Part shown: piece after piece, positions 19,562-27,875 of the stretch | Layout: the number at the start of each line of letters is the position of its first letter | How positions within the stretch are numbered: position 1 is the first letter of the stretch | Assembly: GCA_021828405.1 (NCBI GenBank) | Contig: JAKARZ010000009.1 | Location: 1-55,513 of the forward strand | DNA from: Bacillota bacterium | GTDB lineage: Bacteria; Bacillota_E; Sulfobacillia; Sulfobacillales; JAIMBI01 | Reading direction: 5' to 3' | DNA length: 55,513 nt | The notes under the pieces: model-generated | Told to the model about the DNA's origin: nothing | Database searches by the model: none | What the model saw: the letters and a program-made list of their open reading frames with translations, nothing else | Made by a program: the position numbers and the translations under genes

Positions 19562-20344
19562 GTGCTGGGCTTGGAGCTGGCCGGTGTTGCGGTGTGGTTT
19601 CCACCGCGTCCGCCGGTCTTGGTGGATGTGGACCTCCAGGTGCCCCCGGGGCAGAGTGTTGCCGTGCTGGGGGCGAACGGCTCCGGCAAGTCGATGCTTT
19701 TGAAGGTGGTGGCAGGGGCGCTCGCGCCAAGTCGCGGGGTTGTCCGGGTGGGCCCGTGGGCCCCAGGGGAGATTCCCGGGGGGACGGTGGCTTGGCTGTC
19801 CTCCGACGTCGACGGCGGCCTAGTGGGGGCCACGGTCCGTGACCATGTCACCTTTTACCGCCCGCCGCCCGCTCGTGTGGCGGCGGCGCTTGACCGCTTT
19901 GGGCTCGGTCGGCTCGCCGCCCGGGGTGTGGACACGCTGTCGCCGGGAGAGAAGCAGCGCGTGGCGCTGGCCGGCTGGTTTGCTGGCGGCGCCGCCGTGT
20001 GGCTGCTGGATGAGCCCACGGCAACCCTGGACCCCGAGACGGCGGCCGCCGTGCGCCGACTCATCCGCGAACTGGCCGACGAGGGCGCCACCATCCTCAT
20101 CGCCACGCACGCGGCTGCCGAAATGGCTGCGGCGGACCGCGTCGTGGTGCTTGACGCCGGGCGGGTGGTGTTTGACAACACGCCGGCCAGCCTGGTGGCG
20201 CACGAGCCCCACCCCTGGGCGGTGCCGGGCTCGGCGGTCGCGGCGACCGGGCGTGCGCTCCGCCGGGACCCCCGCGGCGCCACAGCGCCGGTGACGCTGG
20301 ATCCCACCCGCTTGGTGGAATGGGTCGCTCGCGCCTCGCGCTGA
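19562..20344 (+). CDS. ecfA1: ECF transporter ATPase EcfA1-like, atypical Q-loop
   Basis: One of two ATPases that power the shared energising module of ECF vitamin and metal importers. The 260-residue product has Walker A GANGSGKS (37-44), signature LSPGEKQR, Walker B VWLLDEPTATLDPE and the H-loop ATHA. The region that should carry the Q-loop reads VAWLSSDVDGGLVGATVRD; the usual Gln (as in FQNPDNQIV) is absent. GTG 19562 starts two bases after rplQ and its end overlaps ecfA2 by 25 bases. The S component is not in the window. Confidence 0.88.
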   Translation: MLGLELAGVAVWFPPRPPVLVDVDLQVPPGQSVAVLGANGSGKSMLLKVVAGALAPSRGVVRVGPWAPGEIPGGTVAWLSSDVDGGLVGATVRDHVTFYRPPPARVAAALDRFGLGRLAARGVDTLSPGEKQRVALAGWFAGGAAVWLLDEPTATLDPETAAAVRRLIRELADEGATILIATHAAAEMAAADRVVVLDAGRVVFDNTPASLVAHEPHPWAVPGSAVAATGRALRRDPRGATAPVTLDPTRLVEWVARASR

Positions 20345-21042
20345 GCGGCGTGGTGTTTCGCACACCCGCCGGGCCGCTCGAGGTCGGCACGCGGACGATT
20401 GAGGGGCCGGGGCTCTTAGGCGTGGTAGGGCCGACGGGGGGCGGCAAGAGCACGCTCCTGCGGTGCCTGGCCGGGGTGCACCCGGTGGCCAGCGGCTGCC
20501 TGGCCGTGGAGCTCACGCCGCCCCGGCGGCGCCTGGTGCTGCAGCCCCCCGAGTGGCAGCTGGTGGGCGCCACCGTGGCTCAGGTGGTGGGCCCCGGGGG
20601 GCGTGCTTCGCTGGAGCGGCTTGGGGTGGCGCATCTCGAGCACCACCCGCCCTATCAGCTGTCCAGTGGAGAGCGCCGGCGGGTGGCGCTGGCCGCGCTC
20701 CTGCAGTCGGATGCGCCGCTTGTGCTCCTGGACGAGCCGACCGCGGGGGTGGATGAGCCGGCGCGCCGCGTCACCTACGAGATTCTGTCGGAACTTGCGG
20801 CTGCGCGGCTGGTGGTGGTGGCGAGCCATGACTGGGTGTGGCTGATGAAGGCGGTGTCTCGGGTTCTGTGGATGGAGGGCCTCCGGGTGGTGGCGGACGC
20901 GGCGCCGGCAGCGGTGGCGGAGCGCCTCACGGCCGGGCCGGAGTTGTTCGCGGTCGTTAAGGCACTGAGTGCCCGGCAGCTTCCGGGGTCCTGCTGGTGG
21001 GATGCGGACGAGCTGGCGCGCGACATCCTGGCTGCGCGGTGA
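20320..21042 (+). CDS. ecfA2: ECF transporter ATPase EcfA2-like
   Basis: Partner ATPase of the ECF module. The 240-residue protein has Walker A GPTGGGKS, a normal Q-loop (VLQPPEWQLVGATV), signature LSSGERRRVAL, Walker B LVLLDEPTAGVDEP and H-loop SHDW. ATG 20320 lies inside the end of ecfA1. It is shorter than the usual roughly 280 residues, with a compact N-terminus. The stop overlaps ecfT as GTGA. Confidence 0.88.
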   Translation: MGRSRLALSGVVFRTPAGPLEVGTRTIEGPGLLGVVGPTGGGKSTLLRCLAGVHPVASGCLAVELTPPRRRLVLQPPEWQLVGATVAQVVGPGGRASLERLGVAHLEHHPPYQLSSGERRRVALAALLQSDAPLVLLDEPTAGVDEPARRVTYEILSELAAARLVVVASHDWVWLMKAVSRVLWMEGLRVVADAAPAAVAERLTAGPELFAVVKALSARQLPGSCWWDADELARDILAAR

Positions 21043-21758
21043 CGGCGGCCACCGGTCCGCGCCATGCCGCGGCACGGCTCCTGGTGTTGGTGCTGTGGGC
21101 CGCCGCCGGCTTTGTGGCGCCGGCGGCGGGATTGGTGGGGATGGGCGTGGGCGCTGGCGTGTTGGCGGCGCGGCAGTCGCGCCCTCTGCGCCGGCAATGG
21201 GGTCGCGCCGTGGTGCGGTTCACCCCGTGGGCCCTGTTTTGGGGGGCTTCGGCGTGGTGGGCCACCGGCTTCAGCGCCTCCGGGGCTGAGGCGGCAGTCC
21301 AGACGGCCGCCGGCACGTGGATCGCGGTGGCGGGGGCCGAGCACCTGCTGCCGGGACTCTTGCCGGGGGAAGTGTACGGGGTGGTGTACGAGGCGCTGGC
21401 CGCCTTGGGCCACCGGCTGGCCGAGGACGCGGCGCTGGCGGCCGCGATGATGGTGCGCTTCGTCCCGCTGCTGCGGGCGGAGTGGCGCGGCCTCCAGTGG
21501 GGACTCGAGGCCAGGGACCCCGGTCGCGGCTTTCGCGCCCGCCTCGCGAGGGCAGCGGCGACCGTGGTGCCTTTGTTGGCCCGCGCGCTGGGGCGGACGG
21601 AAGAGATGGCGCTGGTGCTGTGGCTCAAGCGGCCTCCCCTGCCGGCGGCTCGCGCCCGCTGGCAGGCGGGCGACTGGCGTTGGGTGGTGGGGTGCGGGGT
21701 GTGGGTCGGCCTCATGGCGGCGGCGGGCAGGGAGGGGTGGCTGTGGCCCTGGCGATGA
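21039..21758 (+). CDS. ecfT: ECF transporter transmembrane subunit EcfT-like
   Basis: EcfT couples the two ATPases to a substrate-binding S component. GTG 21039 overlaps the ecfA2 stop; an upstream in-frame start shadows ecfA2. The 239-residue protein has several hydrophobic segments (about residues 12-50, 65-85, 220-235), the MMVRFVPLLRAEWRGLQWGLEARDP coupling helix and a second coupling region ALGRTEEMALVLWLKR whose usual Ala-Arg-Gly is degenerate. Its end overlaps truA. Confidence 0.85.
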   Translation: MTAATGPRHAAARLLVLVLWAAAGFVAPAAGLVGMGVGAGVLAARQSRPLRRQWGRAVVRFTPWALFWGASAWWATGFSASGAEAAVQTAAGTWIAVAGAEHLLPGLLPGEVYGVVYEALAALGHRLAEDAALAAAMMVRFVPLLRAEWRGLQWGLEARDPGRGFRARLARAAATVVPLLARALGRTEEMALVLWLKRPPLPAARARWQAGDWRWVVGCGVWVGLMAAAGREGWLWPWR

Positions 21759-22480
21759 CCGTGGCGTACGATGGCAGCGCCTTCTCGGGGTTTCAGTATC
21801 AGCCGCGCGCGGTTACCGTCCAGGGGGTGCTGGAGGAGGCCCTCTGGGCGGTGACCGGGGTGCGCGCACGGGTGCAGGGCGCCTCGCGCACGGACGCGGG
21901 CGTGCATGCCCAGGGACAGGTGGCGGTGTGGCGCTCCGAGGCGGTGCCCGTGCCGCTCGTTCGGCTGACCGCCGTCCTGAACCGGCGGCTGCCCCCGGCG
22001 ATTCGGGTGCGGGACGTGCGCGCCGTCCCCGCGTCGTTTGACCCGCGGCGGAGCCGCGCCAAAGCCTACTCCTACCGGGTCGTGGCCGAGCCGCCGCTGG
22101 ATCCGTTCTGGGTGGGGCGCGTGGCGGTGGCGCCCACGGCGCTCGCCTTAGGGCCGCTGAACGCCTGGGCGGCCCTGTACGTGGGTCGTCACGACTTCGG
22201 GGCCTTTCGGCACCAGGGATCGTCGGCCGGCACCACCGTGCGGCAGGTGTTTGCGTCGCACTGGGTCGCGGCGTCCCCGGGGTCTCCGGGCTGGGTGTAT
22301 TGGGTCACGGGGGATGGCTTCCTGTATCATATGGTGCGTTTGATGGTAGGGGCCATGTGGGCCGCCGCATCAGTCGGCTGTGCGGACCCCATCGCCCGGG
22401 CGCTGGAGCACCCGGAGCACGTGGGCGCCTTTCAGGCAGCGCCCGCCCGGGGGCTCTGTCTGGAGCAAGTTTGGTTCTAG
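21743..22480 (+). CDS. truA: tRNA pseudouridine(38-40) synthase TruA
   Basis: Converts U38-U40 in the anticodon arm to pseudouridine. The protein has MTVAYDGSAFSGFQYQP, the catalytic-Asp motif ASRTDAGVHAQGQVAVW, FDPRRSRAKAYSYRV, HDFGAFRHQGSS and FLYHMVRLMVGAMW. I prefer GTG 21743, behind GGAGGGG, over ATG 21755. It overlaps ecfT. In many Firmicutes rplM-rpsI comes next; here it does not. Confidence 0.95.
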   Translation: MALAMTVAYDGSAFSGFQYQPRAVTVQGVLEEALWAVTGVRARVQGASRTDAGVHAQGQVAVWRSEAVPVPLVRLTAVLNRRLPPAIRVRDVRAVPASFDPRRSRAKAYSYRVVAEPPLDPFWVGRVAVAPTALALGPLNAWAALYVGRHDFGAFRHQGSSAGTTVRQVFASHWVAASPGSPGWVYWVTGDGFLYHMVRLMVGAMWAAASVGCADPIARALEHPEHVGAFQAAPARGLCLEQVWF

Positions 22481-22490
22481 GAGGCGACCT

Positions 22491-23423
22491 ATGTTCCGCG
22501 AGATGATTCTGGCCGTGGCGGACAATCCGGTGGTGTCGGGCACGGTCAAGCGCTACGGGTTTAAGATGGGGGCCCGGCGCTTCGTGGCGGGGGAGCACCT
22601 GGCGGATGCGGTCGCGGTCACGCGTCAATTGCAGCAGGAGGGCATTGGGGTCACGCTGGACCACCTGGGGGAAGGGGTCAAGGATGCCGCCAGCGCCCAG
22701 GCGGCGTGCGCGAGCTACTTAGATCTCTTGGACGCCCTGGACCGCGAGCACCTCGCGGGCAACGTGTCGGTGAAGCTCACGATGATGGGGCTGGTGGTCG
22801 ATGGTGCACTGGGGTTTCAAAACACGCGGCGGGTAGTGGAGCGCGCTGCGGCCTTTGAGGGCGCGGACGGACCCACCGGGTTTGTGCGCATCGACATGGA
22901 AGACACCCCCTATACCAGCGACACCATCGACGTGTACCGCCGACTGGCCGACGAATTTTCGCCTGACCGCGTGGGCCTGGTGCTGCAGGCGTACCTGTAC
23001 CGTACCCGCGACGACCTCGCCGCGCTGTCGGACCGGCCGCGGCGTCTGCGGATTGTCAAGGGAGCGTACCGCGAGCCACCCGAGCTGGCGTACCCGAACA
23101 AGGCCGATGTCGACGCCAGCTATGTGCGGCTGGTCAAGCAGGCGGTGGAGGCGGGGCACCATGTGGCGGTGGCGACGCACGACGAAGCGATCCTGCGGGA
23201 CCTGTTGCTGCACTTCCAGCGCATTCGACTGCCCCGCGACCGCTACGAGTTCCAAATGCTTTACGGCATCAAGTTGTCGGTACTGCGCGAATTGGCGCGG
23301 GCGGGCCATGCCACCCGGGTGTACGTGCCCTACGGGGAGGACTGGTATGCATATTTTACCCGACGGCTGGCCGAGCGCCCTGCGAACGTCCTGTTTTTCG
23401 GCCGCGCGCTGCTCACGCGCTGA
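22491..23423 (+). CDS. Proline dehydrogenase, monofunctional
   Basis: Oxidises L-proline to pyrroline-5-carboxylate with FAD, feeding electrons to quinone. The 310-residue protein has the short Gram-positive length; hallmarks are VTLDHLGEGV, NVSVKLTMMGL, FVRIDMEDTPYTSDTIDVYR, LVLQAYLYRTRDDL, LRIVKGAYREP, ATHDEAI, YEFQMLYGIK and PYGEDWYAYFTRRLAERPANV. ATG 22491 follows GGAGGCGA just 10 bases after truA, so it may ride on that transcript. The stop lies inside a strong hairpin. No P5C dehydrogenase is nearby. Confidence 0.93.
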   Translation: MFREMILAVADNPVVSGTVKRYGFKMGARRFVAGEHLADAVAVTRQLQQEGIGVTLDHLGEGVKDAASAQAACASYLDLLDALDREHLAGNVSVKLTMMGLVVDGALGFQNTRRVVERAAAFEGADGPTGFVRIDMEDTPYTSDTIDVYRRLADEFSPDRVGLVLQAYLYRTRDDLAALSDRPRRLRIVKGAYREPPELAYPNKADVDASYVRLVKQAVEAGHHVAVATHDEAILRDLLLHFQRIRLPRDRYEFQMLYGIKLSVLRELARAGHATRVYVPYGEDWYAYFTRRLAERPANVLFFGRALLTR

Positions 23424-23449
23424 CCGTGGCCGAGGCCACGGTCAGCGCG
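23416..23449. terminator. Hairpin between convergent genes, covers a stop codon
   Basis: A perfect 16-bp inverted repeat (23416-23431 against 23434-23449) with a two-base centre lies between the proline dehydrogenase and the MscS-like gene, which converge. The proline dehydrogenase TGA (23421-23423) is in the left arm. There is no T-run, so factor-independent termination is uncertain; transcript end protection in both directions is plausible. Confidence 0.6.
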
Positions 23450-23453
23450 GCGC

Positions 23454-24347
23454 CTACGCGTCGGCGGGTTGGGGCGCGGCGTCCTCCGCGCGTTGCTGGA
23501 TCTCGCCCAGGGCCGCCCACGCGGCCCGCAGCACGCGGTGGCGCATGGCGTCATCGGTGTCGGGGTGGTCGACGATCACCACCACCGAATACGTGGTGGG
23601 GCTCACATCCACCATCAGCACCTGGACCCCCGGAACCGAGTGCGCGAGCCGCCGCTCGATGGCGGCGACCAGCGCATCTGGGTCAACGTGCTGATCCACC
23701 TCGAAGCGCACGCGCAGCCGATGCACGTCGCCGCGGTTGCGGTTGGTGATGGCGGCCTGCACCAAAATGCCGTTGGGGATGCTCATGGGGAGGCCGGTGT
23801 CGGTGTTCATCTGGGTATACATGAGCGACACGTCCGTGATGGTGCCGACGTAACTGGGCTTAAGTGCCTCGTGCCCATATGAGGGCATCAGGAGGGGATA
23901 TTGCCACGTGATGATTTCCACCCGATCGCCAACTTCAAAGGGATGGAACATCACGAGCCAGATGCCGCCCAGCATGTTGGCCAGCACCGTCTGCCCGGCG
24001 AGGCCCAGCACCACGGTCAGAAAGGCCCCGCCAAACACGACCGAGGGCACGCCCACGCCAAAAGCGGCGAGCACGCCCACCGCCACCGCCATGTACAGCA
24101 CGAGGCGCATGACGAAGCGCAGCGCGGTGACTTGGCGCACGGGCAACGGCCCGCGCCCGGGCTGTACCCGTCCGAACCAGTAGCGCTCCAAGAGCCATGA
24201 CAAGAGGGCGCCGAACGCCAGCACCAAGACGGCCCGCACCGGGTCCTGCAGAACACGCGGCACCAGGTGCATGAGCCCCGCCTGCGGGTTCAGCAGAATG
24301 GCCACGATGAGCGCGACGATAAACACGCCCGCGATGGGGAGCACCAA
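23454..24347 (-). CDS. Small-conductance mechanosensitive channel (MscS family)
   Basis: Likely opens under membrane tension to release solutes during osmotic downshock. The 297-residue protein has hydrophobic helices at about 3-20, 36-52 and 80-105, then the pore-lining and beta-domain signature GLAGQTVLANMLGGIWLVMFHPFEVGDRVEI, GTITDVSLMYTQ and SIPNGILVQAAITNRNRG. The C-terminal alpha/beta vestibule follows. The start is uncertain: only TTG 24347 or GTG 24344 are available in frame, with weak ribosome binding sites. Confidence 0.88.
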   Translation of the reverse strand: MVLPIAGVFIVALIVAILLNPQAGLMHLVPRVLQDPVRAVLVLAFGALLSWLLERYWFGRVQPGRGPLPVRQVTALRFVMRLVLYMAVAVGVLAAFGVGVPSVVFGGAFLTVVLGLAGQTVLANMLGGIWLVMFHPFEVGDRVEIITWQYPLLMPSYGHEALKPSYVGTITDVSLMYTQMNTDTGLPMSIPNGILVQAAITNRNRGDVHRLRVRFEVDQHVDPDALVAAIERRLAHSVPGVQVLMVDVSPTTYSVVVIVDHPDTDDAMRHRVLRAAWAALGEIQQRAEDAAPQPADA

Positions 24348-24483
24348 CCCTCTTCCACGCCGCTGTGGTCCCGTAGCGATCGCCTCCTCGCATCTCGCCG
24401 GTATCCTACTACGCTACTACGGTATCAAACGAGCGCAAGTCCGCCGGCGATCTGCCCCACCGGGGCACGGCGGAGGAGCCGCA

Positions 24484-24512
24484 CAAAAAGAAAAGAGGGG
24501 CCGTATGGCCCC
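24484..24512 (-). terminator. Rho-independent terminator of the zinc-ribbon gene
   Basis: On the minus strand GGGGCC, loop ATAC, GGCCCC is followed directly by TCTTTTCTTTTT (the A-run at 24484-24495 on the plus strand). It starts 16 bases after the stop of the 51-residue zinc-ribbon gene. Confidence 0.85.
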
Positions 24513-24527
24513 TGGCCGACAGCACTG

Positions 24528-24683
24528 TTAGCAGGACCGAAGCGGCATGGTCAGCCAGAGACGGGTTTCCGCACGCCGCCGCGCCGCGCAGCTGTTGCAC
24601 AAACCGACCGATCCTGGGCCCAACGGCGAAGCGGTCGTCACCCAGTAGGTCCGATGGCAGTCAGCACACTCCCGAAGCATCAT
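24528..24683 (-). CDS. 51-residue double-CxxC zinc-ribbon protein
   Basis: A short gene with all its signals: GAAGGAGGAAG at 5-base spacing before ATG 24683, 51 codons, TAA, and a T-run terminator 16 bases on. It begins MMLRECADCHRTYWVTT and has two CxxC pairs (C6/C9 and C29/C32) separated by 19 residues, then an Arg-rich segment (ARRRAETR). That is a treble-clef or ribbon-like zinc module, similar in style to small nucleic-acid-binding or anti-sigma-like proteins. No specific function can be given. The good ribosome binding site, terminator and Cys spacing argue that it is real. Confidence 0.7.
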   Translation of the reverse strand: MMLRECADCHRTYWVTTASPLGPGSVGLCNSCAARRRAETRLWLTMPLRSC

Positions 24684-25126
24684 CGTTCTTCCTCCTTCTG
24701 TGTCGCATCAGCTTGTCTCTCGGTTCCGTATCCGGATGCGGTCCCTGAGGGATGACTAAATTGTAACCCTCGCAGCTCCGAATTGGAGAATAATTAAAGT
24801 TAAGGTTGTGTTAAGACTGTGGCGTGGAGCGGCCGCCTCACTCGTGGATGCGCGGGTGCCCGACACCGGCCGCCTGCCGCCGGACAAGTCGCCGCGACGG
24901 TCCTGATCCCTGTAACGCTTGCTGGACAGGCATCAGAGACGCACAAGCCATCTTCCCGCGGGAATCGGGGCGACGGACTTCGCGTGTGCCAACGGGCTCG
25001 GCTGCCGAGCAAAGTGACAAACAATTTCCGAGGTGACCTCGCAGGCGGGAATCCTTGCCGGGATGGCGAACCTACTCCGGGAGACGGATACGGAAATGCG
25101 CCAGCGGCGACAGGAGATGAGCCGAC
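24684..25126. other. Divergent intergenic region
   Basis: 443 bases separate the divergent zinc-ribbon and prolyl oligopeptidase genes. An AT-rich block at about 24757-24812 stands out in otherwise GC-rich DNA and probably holds the promoter of the minus-strand gene (TACAAT on the minus strand near 24760 is a possible -10). No further gene, repeat or riboswitch was recognised. Confidence 0.5.
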
Positions 25127-27208
25127 ATGACCAGGGCAAACGGGAATGGGGATGCGATGCTGCCACCGGCTCCGCCCACGCGAGCGGCGTCCACGGTCGA
25201 CCACTGGCACAACACAGCGGTGCCCGACCCCTACCAGTGGCTGGAGCAGGGGGAGGACCCTGAGACGCTCGGCTGGGCCGCCCAGCAAAACCAGCGAACC
25301 GACGCGGTGCTGGGAAGCCGGCCGGAGACGGCGGCGCTCCGAGCCCGGTGGCTGGCCGAAGCGTCGGTGGGCGGTGTGCGGGAGCTCCGGCGGGCGGGGC
25401 GCTATCTGTTTTACGCGCAGCGGCCTACCGGCTCCGCCCAGCCCGTCCTGTATCGGCGGGGTGTGTTTGACGACCGGGAGGAGGTGGTGCTGGACCCGGC
25501 GCAACGGGGAACCTCGGAACTGGCGGCGCTGGACTGGTACCAGCCATCCCTGGACGGGCGCTTCGTGGCGTACGGCCTGTCGACCGAGGGTGACGAGTGG
25601 AGCACCCTGTACGCCCGCGACATTGACCTGGGCACGGATCTGGACGTGGCCATCCCCCGCGCGCGCGCGTCTTCGGTCGCCTGGGAACCCGAGGGGCACG
25701 GGTTCTACTACACGCGCTATCCCGAGCCGGGCACCATGCCGCCGGGTGAAGAGTTTTACAATGTGCGCTTGTTCTTTCACAGCATGGCGGGTTCGGGGCC
25801 CGACCCGGAAGTTTTCGGGTCCGCCATGGAGCGGGATGACTTTCCCGGGGTGATGCTGTCCGACGAAGGGCGCTTCCTGCTGGTGTCGGTCCATCACGGG
25901 TGGCACGGGGCGGAGCTGTGGTTTGCCGACCGTGAGCGGGGCACCCAGCTGACGCAGCTGGCCGCCGAGCCCGACACGCAGTACGCGGGGCTGCTGGCCG
26001 GCCATACGTTTTACGTGCTCACCAATCTGCGCGCGCCGCGCGGCCGCATCATGCGGGTTCCGCTCGACACCACGGTGACCTGGTCCGACGCGCGGCAGGT
26101 GGTTCCCGAGCGACCCGACGCGACGCTGCTGGACTTTGCGGTCAGCCGGGGGGTGCTCTGGCTACACTACCTGGTGGACGCGCATTCGGAGCTGGTGCGC
26201 TGGGATCTGGCCGCCGGGCGCGGCGAGCCGGTTGCGCTGCCCGGCTTGGGCACGGTGAGCGGGCTCGCCGCGTCCCCCACCGATGAGCGCTTCTACTTTG
26301 TGTTCGAGTCATTTGTGGCCAAGCCAGGAGTGTATGCGGTGGCCGACCTCTGCGCCGTGCCCTTGGTGGTGCCGGATCACTGGCCGGTGGCGGTGGCGGT
26401 GCGGCAAGAGTGGGCCAGGTCGCGCGACGGCACGCGGTTGCCCTTGTTTGTCATCGAGCCGGCCGGTGGCCCGGCGGGTCCCTTGCCCACGGTGCTGACC
26501 GGCTACGGGGGATTCAACGCGGCCACCACCCCGACGTATTCTCCCGACGTGGCGGTTTGGGTGGCGGCGGGCGGCCGGTGGGCGTCGGCCGTCTTGCGGG
26601 GCGGCAGCGAATACGGAGAGGCATGGCATCGGGCAGGCATGCGCGAGCACAAGCAAAACGTGTTTGACGACTTCCTAGCGGCGGCCACCCGCTTGATCGA
26701 AGCGGGCATGACGGACGCTGCGCATCTGGGCATCACGGGGCGCAGCAACGGGGGTCTCCTCATGGGCGCCGCCCTTACGCAGCGGCCGGAGCTGTTTGCC
26801 GCTGCCGTGATCGGGGTGCCGCTGCTGGACATGCTGCGCTATCCGCGCTTTCTCATCGCCCACATCTGGGCGAGCGAATACGGGTCGGCCGACGTCGAGC
26901 GTGAGCAATTCAGGTACCTCTACGAGTACTCACCCTACCATCACGTCAAGCCGGGGACCGAATACCCGGCCACGCTTCTCTGGGCGGCGCACAAGGACAG
27001 TCGCGTGGACCCCCTGCACGCGCGCAAGATGGCGGCGCGGCTGCAGGCGGCCCAGGCGGGGCCGGCCCCCATCCTATATCGGGAGGAAGGCCAGGTGGGC
27101 CATGGCATGGGCAAGCCCTTTAACTGGCAGGCGGCGTCTCAGGGAGATCAGTTGGGGTTTCTAGCGTGGCGGCTGGGCCTGGCGGTGTCGGACCCGCCGA
27201 GCGCGTGA
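25127..27208 (+). CDS. Prolyl oligopeptidase (S9A family)
   Basis: A cytosolic serine peptidase that cleaves short peptides after proline. The 693-residue protein opens with DPYQWLEQGEDPETLGWAAQQN, the family N-terminus, followed by a seven-bladed propeller (about 75-415) and the C-terminal alpha/beta hydrolase. The triad is S540 in GRSNGGLLMG, D628 in DSRVDP and H659 in GHGMG. No signal peptide. ATG 25127 has AGGAGATG upstream. The stop overlaps the next gene as GTGA, indicating coupling to the phosphatase-like protein. Confidence 0.95.
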   Translation: MTRANGNGDAMLPPAPPTRAASTVDHWHNTAVPDPYQWLEQGEDPETLGWAAQQNQRTDAVLGSRPETAALRARWLAEASVGGVRELRRAGRYLFYAQRPTGSAQPVLYRRGVFDDREEVVLDPAQRGTSELAALDWYQPSLDGRFVAYGLSTEGDEWSTLYARDIDLGTDLDVAIPRARASSVAWEPEGHGFYYTRYPEPGTMPPGEEFYNVRLFFHSMAGSGPDPEVFGSAMERDDFPGVMLSDEGRFLLVSVHHGWHGAELWFADRERGTQLTQLAAEPDTQYAGLLAGHTFYVLTNLRAPRGRIMRVPLDTTVTWSDARQVVPERPDATLLDFAVSRGVLWLHYLVDAHSELVRWDLAAGRGEPVALPGLGTVSGLAASPTDERFYFVFESFVAKPGVYAVADLCAVPLVVPDHWPVAVAVRQEWARSRDGTRLPLFVIEPAGGPAGPLPTVLTGYGGFNAATTPTYSPDVAVWVAAGGRWASAVLRGGSEYGEAWHRAGMREHKQNVFDDFLAAATRLIEAGMTDAAHLGITGRSNGGLLMGAALTQRPELFAAAVIGVPLLDMLRYPRFLIAHIWASEYGSADVEREQFRYLYEYSPYHHVKPGTEYPATLLWAAHKDSRVDPLHARKMAARLQAAQAGPAPILYREEGQVGHGMGKPFNWQAASQGDQLGFLAWRLGLAVSDPPSA

Positions 27209-27588
27209 GGCAGCTCGGGTTCGTGGATCTGACAGGGGAGGCGCTGTCCCCCATGGCCACCGCGATGGCCAGGGCGATGCTGGGGGAGGGATGGCGGGTG
27301 GACGCTTGGGCGGTCGAGCCGGCGGCGGACGTCGACCCGCGGGCTCGGGAGTCGCTGGCCGAATGGGGACTAGAGTTGGATGTGCTGCCGCGGCGCTTTG
27401 CCCCCGCGGACATTCCTCGCCCGAGCGTCCTCATTGTCCTCGGACCCCTGCCGACTCCCACACCGATGCCCGGCGTCGCGTGGGTGCACTGGCCGCTCTC
27501 CAGCCAGGGGAGCGGCGGGGGGGCCCGGCGTTCGCAGCGCGATCGGATTCGACATCGGCTCGAAGCGTGGGCCGCCGAATTCGGATAG
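27205..27588 (+). CDS. Catalytically dead-looking LMW phosphatase homologue
   Basis: The 127-residue product matches the layout of low-molecular-weight protein tyrosine phosphatases and arsenate reductases: an N-terminal strand and loop followed by SPMATAMARAMLGEGWRVDAW, VDPRARESLAEWGLEL and a C-terminal helix (RRSQRDRIRHRLEAW). The catalytic P-loop, which should read CxGNxCRS, is FVDLTGEALS with no Cys and no Arg, so phosphatase chemistry is not expected. GTG 27205 overlaps the prolyl oligopeptidase stop. It may bind a phosphorylated partner or be a decaying gene; the assignment is by pattern only. Confidence 0.5.
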   Translation: MRQLGFVDLTGEALSPMATAMARAMLGEGWRVDAWAVEPAADVDPRARESLAEWGLELDVLPRRFAPADIPRPSVLIVLGPLPTPTPMPGVAWVHWPLSSQGSGGGARRSQRDRIRHRLEAWAAEFG

Positions 27589-27875
27589 TGGGGGTTGGGC
27601 GGCTCGGCCGCTGGCGGATCGAGGCCACGGTGTGGCGGTGTGGCGACGCGCGCAGTTCGGGTTTTGGGCTAGGCCTCCCGCCCCGTCGAATGGCTGGTGC
27701 CGCTCTGCCACCCGCCGCTGCCACAAGTTGACGGTGGCGAATCGGCAGGGATTTGGCGCGCGGGGTCAAATAACAAGGCGCGTCCCGAGCGGCCGGTGGG
27801 CCGTGGGTCCCAACATATCGCCGCACCATGTGGAGATCGGAGATCATCGAAGTCATCGGAGGGGAGCCGTCAGCC

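Noticed and set aside
22491..23423. Proline dehydrogenase as a fragment of a larger PutA
   Set aside because: The 310-residue length and conserved ends match the monofunctional Gram-positive type.
24405..24425. Repeated CTACTACG triplets as a CRISPR or tandem-repeat array
   Set aside because: Only two copies of about eight bases, with no spacer structure.
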